Of a stretch of 64,000 nt of DNA, positions 35,525 to 42,559 are shown in pieces. Each line of letters starts with the position of its first letter. Position 1 is the first letter of the stretch. Location of the stretch: the NCBI RefSeq assembly GCF_002812045.1, contig NZ_NPEG01000001.1:1-64000 (forward strand), in the 5' to 3' direction. The stretch is from Leptospira haakeii (GTDB taxonomy: Bacteria; Spirochaetota; Leptospiria; Leptospirales; Leptospiraceae). Below the pieces are notes generated by a model. It worked only from the letters and a program-made list of their open reading frames with translations, was not told the DNA's origin and did not search any database. The position numbers and the translations under genes are program-made.

Positions 35525-36511
35525 CTAAGAATATTGGATCCAGTCGGAACCTGGGCCAGACCAAGCCAAACGTAAGAAAGAAGATTTAGATTCACAACTA
35601 ACTCCTTCTTTGATCCCGGAAGCAGTTACTAAAACGGTATCCCCCGTTTTTAGATCCAGATCTTCTAATTTACATTCTCCACTTAGAACCATCAAAACAT
35701 GGAACACGGGCTCGGATGAAAAAGAAGGAAGAGAGAATTTTTTAGTAGAATCGATCTCTAAAATTTCCATTCTGAACTTATCATTAGCAGTTAGGACGGA
35801 ACGATTCAATTCAAAGGAATCAATTTGTTTAGGACTCAATTTATCTTTAGGATCTGCGGAAGAAAAATCCAAAACGTCCAAGGCTTTCTTGAGATGTAAT
35901 TCTCTTGGTCGTCCGTAATCGTACACTCTATAAGTGGAATCAGAAGATTGTTGGACTTCCATCAAAAGAATTCCACCGCCGATTGCATGAATTCTTCCAG
36001 GGTTCAAAAGAAAAGAATCTAGTTCTTTTACTTCTACCTCGTTTAAAATTTCCTCTACTCTATTCGTTTTTACGTATTCCGAAAATTCTTCTTTATTTGT
36101 TTGTTTGGAAAACCCGCAAACTAGTTTAGAACCTTTGTCCGCTTGTAAAACTGTCCAAGCTTCTTTTTTGCCTGCACTTTCAGGATCAAACTTCTCTGCG
36201 TATGCGTCATCCGGATGAACTTGTACGGATAATTTTTCTTTAGCATCAATCAATTTGATCAATAAAGGAAAACTCTGTCCTTTAAAAGGTTTTCCGAGTA
36301 CTGAGTCGGAATCGGAAGTATATACTTCTCTAAACGTTTTTCCGGAACATTCTCCGTTCGTAATTTTGGAAAGATCCGAACCGTAATCCGAAATCTCCCA
36401 GGACTCGCCAATATCTCCCGAAGGGATAGAACGTCCCAATATGGTTTCTAATTTTCTACCACCCCAGACTTTTTCCTTATAGATGGGCTCGAATTTTAAA
36501 ACCTTCTGCAT
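35525..36511 (-). CDS. manA: mannose-6-phosphate isomerase, class I
   Basis: A 328-residue type I phosphomannose isomerase interconverting fructose-6-P and mannose-6-P to supply GDP-mannose for glycans. Zinc ligands are visible: QVHPDD (Gln97, His99), the Glu of 'KKEAWTVL', and the His of 'LNPGRIHAIG'. 'SDSTYRVYDYGR' is the family C-proximal signature. The N-terminal 'PIYKEKVWGGRKL' is typical. It stands six bases after the DnaJ-like gene start region in a minus-strand run (37906 to 35232). Confidence 0.94.
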   Translation of the reverse strand: MQKVLKFEPIYKEKVWGGRKLETILGRSIPSGDIGESWEISDYGSDLSKITNGECSGKTFREVYTSDSDSVLGKPFKGQSFPLLIKLIDAKEKLSVQVHPDDAYAEKFDPESAGKKEAWTVLQADKGSKLVCGFSKQTNKEEFSEYVKTNRVEEILNEVEVKELDSFLLNPGRIHAIGGGILLMEVQQSSDSTYRVYDYGRPRELHLKKALDVLDFSSADPKDKLSPKQIDSFELNRSVLTANDKFRMEILEIDSTKKFSLPSFSSEPVFHVLMVLSGECKLEDLDLKTGDTVLVTASGIKEGVSCESKSSFLRLAWSGPGSDWIQYS

Positions 36512-36517
36512 ATATGC

Positions 36518-37186
36518 CTATTTTTTTTGACCCTGAAAGAGTTCAATTTTAACTTTTAAGATCCGCTTCTTGAAATGAGTAAATACATCGGGTCTAAATC
36601 CGGATAAGTCCAAGGTATAAATCCTTCCCGGTACCAATGTACCCGGTTCGGGGCTCCATTTTAGGTATCTATAACTTTTATAAGATCCTTTTCCTCCGCA
36701 AGAGGCACAGTTCAGATCCGAACCTCTGCATTCCGGGCAAATGGATCTGACTACCAAAGGAATGGCAGCGAATATTCTACCCAATAACTCCTCGGGTTTG
36801 AGACAGATCCGTATATCATGATAGATACCTGTGTATTTTTTACGATCCCTACTTCTCATTCCTGCGCGAAGAAGGCCCCTTCTTGCAAATTCAACCGCTT
36901 GGGTAGCAAATAAGATCCTGGAAGGTGGAATCAGATGAATTCCATTTTTTGCATGTTCTTGTCTTTTACGTATCTTAAATTCCTGGTCGAAACGAGAACG
37001 TTCTTCCGGTTTAGAAAGTATCTGATAAGATTCCAAAACTTTTAAGAACACAGGCTTGGAACCTGTGAGCCTATTATCAGGATGGAAAATTTTTGCGAGT
37101 TCTCTATATCTATGTTTAATAGAATCGGGGCTGGCACCGAAGTTCAGGCCTAGAACTCGATAATGATCTGTCCAGGCCGAACTCAT
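36518..37186 (-). CDS. J-domain protein with short zinc-binding segment
   Basis: A 222-residue protein. The J domain occupies residues about 6-70, with HPD at 35-37, and would stimulate an Hsp70. A single zinc-like element follows near residues 150-170 ('CPECRGSDLNCASCGGKG'): only two CxxC pairs, versus four in full DnaJ. No C-terminal peptide-binding barrels or dimer domain are present. It is therefore a specialised co-chaperone, not dnaJ. It sits in a run with manA and the secreted protein at 37214-37906, whose start is 27 bases upstream in genome terms. Confidence 0.82.
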   Translation of the reverse strand: MSSAWTDHYRVLGLNFGASPDSIKHRYRELAKIFHPDNRLTGSKPVFLKVLESYQILSKPEERSRFDQEFKIRKRQEHAKNGIHLIPPSRILFATQAVEFARRGLLRAGMRSRDRKKYTGIYHDIRICLKPEELLGRIFAAIPLVVRSICPECRGSDLNCASCGGKGSYKSYRYLKWSPEPGTLVPGRIYTLDLSGFRPDVFTHFKKRILKVKIELFQGQKK

Positions 37187-37213
37187 GGTAAAATTTTAGA
37201 CTCTATAAATGGT

Positions 37214-37906
37214 TTAACGATTCGAATTATATTCTTGGAAGGAGCCACCACTTTCCAGACCGTCAAGCATAGTATCCACATCCTTCCTGTCTGCACGAAT
37301 TGTTCCTTCCACATACTTGTCTATTGCTTGGACCACTTCTGCAAGATTATCACGGTAAGAACGGACGAACTTGACTCTTTGGTACGGACTCCTGATATTT
37401 CCGAGACTATACACTTCTTCTTTAGTTCCGGCATCCGTTTTTCTTTTAACAACTAAAACAATACTAGAAATATCGGAAGCTAGAACCTTCTCGTTCTTTA
37501 GTTCTCCGATCTCATCGTTTACAGGTCTGAGCTTAGTAACCAGTGATTTTCTAGTAATGAAGCGAACTCCATCCAGTTTTAGGGAACCTTCTCCCCCTGA
37601 AACTTTTAGATAAAACTTTTTATCTACCAAAAATCTGTCGCGAACTGGGAAATTAAAATTTTCCATCGCAGGAACAAACTGGAAATACTCGTTATCAATA
37701 ATTTTCTTCCTTCTATTGAGAAAAGGGAGCATCTCCTCGATTCTTTTATGAAAGTCCTTAATATCTTTGGTAAGTCCTTCTATATCGCGAACCTGCATCG
37801 GTTCGTAAGGAAGAATTTTGATCTGGCCGTCCTTCTCAAAGTCCTGAGAAAATAATTCCCAACTGAATAAGCAGATCAAAAGAAGTAAGATAGACGGTTT
37901 CTTCAT
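37214..37906 (-). CDS. secreted hypothetical protein
   Basis: A 230-residue protein with a signal peptide ending ELFSQ|D and a soluble, helix-rich body with many Lys and Glu ('VRDIEGLTKDIKDFHKRIEEMLPFLNRRKKIIDNEY') and a C-terminal helix followed by 'GGSFQEYNSNR'. It has no Cys and no further membrane segment, so it is probably periplasmic. I do not recognise a motif. Size and type are compatible with periplasmic flagellar sheath proteins of Leptospira such as FcpB, but I have no sequence evidence for that. It is the first gene of the minus-strand run towards manA. Confidence 0.6.
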   Translation of the reverse strand: MKKPSILLLLICLFSWELFSQDFEKDGQIKILPYEPMQVRDIEGLTKDIKDFHKRIEEMLPFLNRRKKIIDNEYFQFVPAMENFNFPVRDRFLVDKKFYLKVSGGEGSLKLDGVRFITRKSLVTKLRPVNDEIGELKNEKVLASDISSIVLVVKRKTDAGTKEEVYSLGNIRSPYQRVKFVRSYRDNLAEVVQAIDKYVEGTIRADRKDVDTMLDGLESGGSFQEYNSNR

Positions 37907-37947
37907 TCGTATGAGTCCGGACGATTCCTACATTTAGTGTCGTCCAT

Positions 37948-37970
37948 TCCGGCAAAAAGCCCGGATTTTT
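37948..37970 (+). terminator. terminator-like hairpin in STAS gene leader
   Basis: TCCGGC - AAAAA - GCCCGGA followed by TTTTT. It points along the plus strand between a divergent minus-strand gene start and the STAS gene, so it would act on an upstream leader transcript (attenuation) or on antisense RNA. The stem is five bases plus a bulged pair. Confidence 0.4.
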
Positions 37971-37978
37971 CCTAAAAA

Positions 37979-38007
37979 TTCGTTGAATTCCGGCCGGATT
38001 CTACGAA
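37979..38007. promoter_or_regulatory. 29-base imperfect palindrome upstream of STAS gene
   Basis: TTCGT-t-GAAT-t-CCGG joins CCGG-ATTC-t-ACGAA, a long dyad centred on CCGGCCGG and ending 16 bases before the STAS ATG. The right arm adjoins the purine-rich ribosome binding region. It is a good candidate operator; a hairpin without loop is less likely. Confidence 0.4.
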
Positions 38008-38023
38008 AAGGGAAGGGACGGAT

Positions 38024-38356
38024 ATGGAAATCAGCATTAGAAAATCCAGCGAAACAAATATAATCAGCCTCTCCGGGAGCCTGGACATCTATACGTCCAT
38101 TGATCTCAAAAACTTTTTTGAACAGAACATTGATCGAAATAACAATAACGTTGTGATCAACCTGGAAAAGTTAAACTATATCGATTCCTCTGGGATCGGG
38201 ATGCTAATTAAACAACTGAATTATGTCCAAGAATTGAGTGGAAAATTTTTCATCGCGAACATGAAACCGGCGATCGAAAAAGTTTTCAAAGTGGCAGGAC
38301 TGACTTCTTATTTCCAAACTCTTTCAGAGTCAGAGTTCACAAGCCAGTTTCCCTGA
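38024..38356 (+). CDS. STAS-domain anti-sigma factor antagonist
   Basis: A 110-residue single STAS domain of the SpoIIAA/RsbV type. 'GSLDIYTSIDLKNFFEQ' is the N-terminal block, and YIDSSGIGML (Ser55-Ser56) holds the phosphorylated serine. In partner-switching, the unphosphorylated form binds an RsbW-type kinase and releases its target. Possible kinase and phosphatase partners are at 11748-12419 and 40817-44346. The leader contains a terminator-like hairpin and a long palindrome. The gene ends three bases from a convergent gene. Confidence 0.92.
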   Translation: MEISIRKSSETNIISLSGSLDIYTSIDLKNFFEQNIDRNNNNVVINLEKLNYIDSSGIGMLIKQLNYVQELSGKFFIANMKPAIEKVFKVAGLTSYFQTLSESEFTSQFP

Positions 38357-38359
38357 TCT

Positions 38360-38983
38360 TCAAGGATATTCCGGGGCAGTGTAGGACAAAAACACGTCCC
38401 AAACTCCCCAAAACCTTCCCTTTTCTCCTGCAAGCGGAGTCAGATTCAAATTTAATCTACCTTCTCTCAACTCTGAGGGATCCACTGTAATATACACTGG
38501 AGGAGTTGCGGAATAGATAGACCTTGAGTATAAGTTTGCGTCAGGAAAGCGGATCGTTCTTTTCAAGATCCCGTTCGCGGAAATTCTTAGCTCCCTCTCC
38601 GGCAAAATCGCCGCATTTTCCGTCTTAGAGAATAGTGTGAGATCAAAATAGACATAGATAATGTCTTTTTTATTCGAGTCCGCGATGAGAAGGATATCCA
38701 ACCCCGTTTCAGGTACCATTCTACATTGGTTGTCGAATAATCTACCTGTCCCGGCACCAGGAGCAGGATCTTTTCTATCCGGAGCTAATTTCAGACCATT
38801 ATGATAGGCCCAAATGGAAAGTTCGGGGAAGGTTTTATAATCCTCGGAAATATAGTTTTCTCCCCCCATCGGTTTGGAGAAATTCTCAAAATTTTTCGTT
38901 TTCCGATTTTCCTGACTGATCGGACCCTGTCCGGCAGCGGCAAGAATTAAGAATAAGAGTATTGCAATTCGGCGCCAGTCCAT
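38360..38983 (-). CDS. exported hypothetical protein
   Basis: A 207-residue protein with an N-terminal signal (RRIAILLFLILAAAGQG) and a soluble beta-rich body. The block 'ISANGILKRTIRFPDANLYSRSIYSATPPVYITVDPSELREGRLNLNLTP' reads like a jelly-roll or galactose-binding-like domain. A single Cys lies in the mature part, and a Gly/Pro-rich 'DPAPGAGTGRLFDNQC' segment precedes it. No family is recognised. It converges with the STAS gene three bases away and is divergent from ribF, 35 bases away. Confidence 0.6.
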   Translation of the reverse strand: MDWRRIAILLFLILAAAGQGPISQENRKTKNFENFSKPMGGENYISEDYKTFPELSIWAYHNGLKLAPDRKDPAPGAGTGRLFDNQCRMVPETGLDILLIADSNKKDIIYVYFDLTLFSKTENAAILPERELRISANGILKRTIRFPDANLYSRSIYSATPPVYITVDPSELREGRLNLNLTPLAGEKGRFWGVWDVFLSYTAPEYP

Positions 38984-39018
38984 CTTTTTAGAATATCGAC
39001 CGTCCTTTGGAGAGAAAC

Positions 39019-39951
39019 TTGAAAATTCTTAGAAGTCTGGAGAACTTAAAAAGCAACCTAAAGACTTCCACAGTCGTAACTTTGGGGAATTTTGACGGGA
39101 TCCATCTGGGCCACCAGGCTCTTTTAGAAAGAACCAAGGAAATTTCCTTGGAAAAAGGTCTCCCTTCCTGCGTAGTCACATACCATCCCAACCCAGCTCT
39201 TGTTTTAGGAAAAGACAAAGACTTGGGAGGGATTACCACACAGGCAGATAAAGAAAATTTAATAGAATCTTATGGAATAGACTGGCTAGTCGTTGTTCCA
39301 TTTACTCTAGAATTCGCCCAAATAGAGGCGGAAACCTTCCTAAAAGAAATCTTAATCAATCAACTCGGAGCAAAATCAATTCTGATCGGATTCAATCATT
39401 GTTTCGGAAAAGGAAGAAGAGGGGATTACGAACTTCTTAAACAATATTCCTCCGAATACGGATACGATTTGGAAAAACTAGATCCAGTCTTCCTGGGCCC
39501 CACAAAACTTTCCAGCTCCTATATTCGGTCTTTATTGAGAGAAGGTAAGGTACAAGAAGCAGAAGAATGCCTCGGAAGGGAATTCTCCGTCACAGGAACA
39601 GTTGTACAAGGCCACCAAAGAGGAAGAACGATCGGGTTCCCTACTGCAAATGTACAACCTCTGCCGGAACTTATTCTTCCTGGTGTAGGAGTTTATGCAG
39701 GAAGAACTGAAATAGAAGGTAAGACCTACCCTTCTATGATCAATATCGGAAATAACCCTACATTCGGTGACCAAGCAGTCACTTTAGAAAGTCATATATT
39801 CGATTTTTCTGATGATATCTATGGAAAGAAGGTAAACGTAATTTTTACCAAAAAGATCAGAGAAGAGATCAAATTTCCAGGAGTGGACGCTCTCATTTCT
39901 CAATTGAAGAAGGACGAGACTCTTTCTAGAAAGATTTTGCAAGAACGATAG
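39019..39951 (+). CDS. ribF: bifunctional riboflavin kinase / FAD synthetase
   Basis: A 310-residue RibF. The N-terminal nucleotidyl-transferase half starts TLGNFDGIHLGHQ (HLGH, residues 29-32, ATP binding) and contains 'LIGFNHCFGKGRRGDYELL'. 'LSSSYIRSLLREGKV' is the ISSTxIR-type motif. The C-terminal kinase half has 'VVQGHQRGRTIGFPTANV' and 'GVYAG'. It makes FMN and FAD from riboflavin. I use TTG 39019, preceded by GGAG six bases upstream; TTG 39007 is in frame but lies on that Shine-Dalgarno. A hairpin at 39981 probably ends the transcript. Confidence 0.95.
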   Translation: MKILRSLENLKSNLKTSTVVTLGNFDGIHLGHQALLERTKEISLEKGLPSCVVTYHPNPALVLGKDKDLGGITTQADKENLIESYGIDWLVVVPFTLEFAQIEAETFLKEILINQLGAKSILIGFNHCFGKGRRGDYELLKQYSSEYGYDLEKLDPVFLGPTKLSSSYIRSLLREGKVQEAEECLGREFSVTGTVVQGHQRGRTIGFPTANVQPLPELILPGVGVYAGRTEIEGKTYPSMINIGNNPTFGDQAVTLESHIFDFSDDIYGKKVNVIFTKKIREEIKFPGVDALISQLKKDETLSRKILQER

Positions 39952-39980
39952 TCGCTTCGCTCCTGAAGCCCACAACCCAC

Positions 39981-40005
39981 GCGGCGGACTATAGCCGCTT
40001 TGTTC
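39981..40005 (+). terminator. probable ribF terminator
   Basis: GCGGC - 8 bases - GCCGC followed by TTTGTTCTT, 30 bases after the ribF stop. The T tract is broken by a G and a C, so efficiency may be modest. It lies inside a GC-rich stretch that resembles the element at 16984. Confidence 0.45.
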
Positions 40006-40037
40006 TTGAAACCTGCTAAGCTTGATTATTAGTTTTT

Positions 40038-40595
40038 TTAAAACTTAAATCCGCCGAAGATAGGAATTCCTTTTCTTCCAAGAAGAATCCCTTCCAAATC
40101 CTTAGGAGGAGTGTATCGTAGAATATTAGCAAATAGATGAGTAGGGATATGATCCGCCCAATTCGGCACAGATTGGAAGAATGGGTCCCAAGATAAGCCG
40201 CCTGAATCCTCTCCTTCTACCAAAATGATCTCTCTTCCTGAAAATTCCTCGAACCAAGACTTTAAAGAATTAAGTAAATTCGATTTATTTAAAATACTGA
40301 CCCCTTTCGGAAAATCTAAAATGTATTTTTGGGGGTATTTTGTCTGACAGGATTCGTTTGAACAGATGATATATCTGACCTCTTCCAAGAATGCAGCCCA
40401 ATCTCTAAGTCTACCTCTGGATTTATGCCAAGGAGTTTTACTGGATATTCCACACTCTGGGCAAATACACACTGGAGTAAGAGTTACTCCTTTAAAGGAA
40501 AGTATAGGAGCCTCTTTAGAAGGATAGGATATTGATTCTTGGATCAAATAATCGGAGCTAGGTTCCATCGTTCCTACCGAATCCAGTCCACTCAT
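40038..40595 (-). CDS. hypothetical protein with zinc-ribbon-like Cys pairs
   Basis: A 185-residue soluble protein. CICPECG near residues 43-49 and CSNESC further on give two Cys pairs, compatible with one zinc ribbon. Around them is 'WHKSRGRLRDWAAFLEEVRYI'. The rest shows no motif I know. The last residues, GKGIPIFGGFKF-like, end after a hydrophobic-aromatic stretch without a membrane helix. It converges on ribF and is divergent from the SpoIIE phosphatase pair. Unknown function; metal binding is inferred from the Cys pattern only. Confidence 0.6.
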   Translation of the reverse strand: MSGLDSVGTMEPSSDYLIQESISYPSKEAPILSFKGVTLTPVCICPECGISSKTPWHKSRGRLRDWAAFLEEVRYIICSNESCQTKYPQKYILDFPKGVSILNKSNLLNSLKSWFEEFSGREIILVEGEDSGGLSWDPFFQSVPNWADHIPTHLFANILRYTPPKDLEGILLGRKGIPIFGGFKF

Positions 40596-40613
40596 TCGAT
40601 TTTCCTCTTAGGC

Positions 40614-40663
40614 CGCGACAGAGCGTTAGTCGCGTCAATCCTATATACAATGTCGTCTAACGC
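40614..40663. repeat. overlapping inverted repeats upstream of phosphatase operon
   Basis: CGCGAC-N9-GTCGCG (40614-40634) is a 6-bp GC-rich hairpin whose loop holds GCGTTA. GCGTTAG (40623-40629) also pairs with CTAACGC (40657-40663), so the two pairings interlock, giving either a pseudoknot or two alternative folds. Confidence 0.35.
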
Positions 40664-40742
40664 AATCTATTTTCTTAATAAACAAATCCTAATTTTCCCG
40701 TATTTTAATCTCCCCGAAAACTGTGGCTTTTCCGGCCCAAAA

Positions 40743-40787
40743 AAGGTCCGTCGACAAGTCATTCGGGATTGATTCCGAATTAGGACC
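40743..40787 (+). promoter_or_regulatory. nested stem-loop (GGTCC/GGACC) upstream of phosphatase operon
   Basis: AAGGTCC, 11 bases, the inner stem ATTCGG / CCGAAT with an eight-base loop, two bases, then GGACC. The layout matches the element at 27934-27978, including the 18-base offset from AAGGTCC to the inner stem. It ends 29 bases before the chosen start of the phosphatase gene. Confidence 0.45.
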
Positions 40788-40816
40788 CGGTTAGGATGCC
40801 TCGAAGCGTCAGGCCT

Positions 40817-42559
40817 ATGAATTATTACCTTTTTCTGCCAATAAGCGCTCTAATCATAAATACTCTTCTTATTTCATATGTTTTTGCGAGAAGGTTCCGA
40901 AGCGCAGTCATTCGGGACTTTTTAAGATTCGTTTTATTCTTAAACCTTTGGCAGGTTTCTTATATTCTATATTGGAGCATGCTTCCTCCGGAATGGATGA
41001 CTCCAATTTTTAAACTTTCTTGTTTCACCTGGATCCCTGTCGGTCTCTTATTCTTAGAAACAGTATATAGATTTTTAAACATTCGTTCGACAATCCTGCT
41101 CCCATTCTTCCGTTTTTCCGTGGTGCTCACTATATTCCTTACCGCTTCTACGGATTGGATCATCAAAGGTTCTATTTTATATGATTGGGGTTACGAATTA
41201 GAACCAGGGATTTTGTTCGTTCCATTCAGCACGGTCGCAGTCAGTGGTCCTGCGATCTGGGGACTATATCTTCTTTTGAAAGAAAGATTCAAGACAAAAC
41301 AAAAAAAGATCAGACAACAATTGAATTTTTGGATCTGGGGCACCACGATTGCTCTCGGAATCAGCGCTTATACTGAATTATTCAATCTGGATGAACAAGG
41401 CAGATTTTTATTCGTTCCTCTAAGCCCTGCAGCAATCAGCATACAGGCATTTTTCATTTTTGTGGCGATCACACGTTATGGGTTTTTAAATATCAGTTTA
41501 GAAAGGATCGCCGTAGAATTATTCAGAGACATTCACGATGGGATCGTTCTTACAAAAGAAAACCATGAGTTCTTTTTTGCAAACCAGGCTGCAATCGCGA
41601 TCTTAGACGGTTCTCCATCTAGAGAAGGTCTGTTCAAACCGGAATGGCATTTTGCAAATTATAGGGAAGAACAGGATCATATTCCGAGAGACTACCAATT
41701 AATAGGTAATTCGGTCTTGCAGTTCATAGAACTCACTGTTTCAGAGATCAGGATTACAGAGAATGAATCGGGAACTCTTTATCTTTTGAGAGATATCACC
41801 GAAAAGAAAGCAGCCCAAGAAAAAATCCACCAACTATATTCACAAATTGTAAACGACTTGGAGATCGCGAGGGTCACTCAGGCCTCTATCATTACACAAA
41901 AATTTCCGGATAAGGGTTCTTATAGGATACACTCTTTTTTCCAGCCAATAGATAAAGTGGGCGGAGATATGTTAAGAGTGATCGAACATCCGGAAAGGGT
42001 AGATATACTATTTGCGGATGTTTCCGGTCATGGGATCGCTTCAGCTATGGTGGGCGGAATGCTTTCAATCGCATTCCAGATTGTTTCGGATAAAAAACTT
42101 TCTCCTAAAGAAAGTTTATCCGAGATCCATGAAATGCTCTCTAAAGTAGTATTACACCATCATATTTCCGCTGTATATGCGAGTTTTTATCCGAAAGAAA
42201 ATAGAGTCCGATTCTCTTATGCCGGACACCATCCTATGCTTGTTTTCAGAGAAGGTAAAATTTACCCACTGGAAGGAGAAGGTAGGATCTTACTCGCAGT
42301 TAAGGAATTGCATCTAAACGATTATCATTTCGACCTACAAACTTCTGATAGATTATTGTTCTATTCTGACGGTTTATACGAAGTAAAGAATGATCTGGGA
42401 GAAATTTTCGGTTACGAAGAATTTTTGGATTGGATCCAAGGAATGGCGGACAGGGATACTCGTTCCTTATTAGAGGCGGCTCATAGAAAGGCGTTAGAAT
42501 TCGGGAACGGAAAACATAATGATGATTTGGCGATGCTGGCATTGGAGATTGGATCATGA
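40817..42559 (+). CDS. membrane SpoIIE-family PP2C phosphatase (first of tandem pair)
   Basis: A 580-residue protein. It has about seven N-terminal membrane helices (histidine-kinase-N/7TM type), a short PAS-like segment with 'LYLLRDITEKKAAQEKIHQLYSQIVNDLEIARVTQASI', and a complete SpoIIE/PP2C domain: VGGDML, FADVSGHGIASAM, FYSDGLYEV and NDDLAML supply the metal-binding acidic residues. It should dephosphorylate a STAS antagonist. I choose ATG 40817 because alignment with the downstream paralogue begins exactly there; ATG 40796 adds seven residues. It overlaps its paralogue by four bases. Confidence 0.9.
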   Translation: MNYYLFLPISALIINTLLISYVFARRFRSAVIRDFLRFVLFLNLWQVSYILYWSMLPPEWMTPIFKLSCFTWIPVGLLFLETVYRFLNIRSTILLPFFRFSVVLTIFLTASTDWIIKGSILYDWGYELEPGILFVPFSTVAVSGPAIWGLYLLLKERFKTKQKKIRQQLNFWIWGTTIALGISAYTELFNLDEQGRFLFVPLSPAAISIQAFFIFVAITRYGFLNISLERIAVELFRDIHDGIVLTKENHEFFFANQAAIAILDGSPSREGLFKPEWHFANYREEQDHIPRDYQLIGNSVLQFIELTVSEIRITENESGTLYLLRDITEKKAAQEKIHQLYSQIVNDLEIARVTQASIITQKFPDKGSYRIHSFFQPIDKVGGDMLRVIEHPERVDILFADVSGHGIASAMVGGMLSIAFQIVSDKKLSPKESLSEIHEMLSKVVLHHHISAVYASFYPKENRVRFSYAGHHPMLVFREGKIYPLEGEGRILLAVKELHLNDYHFDLQTSDRLLFYSDGLYEVKNDLGEIFGYEEFLDWIQGMADRDTRSLLEAAHRKALEFGNGKHNDDLAMLALEIGS

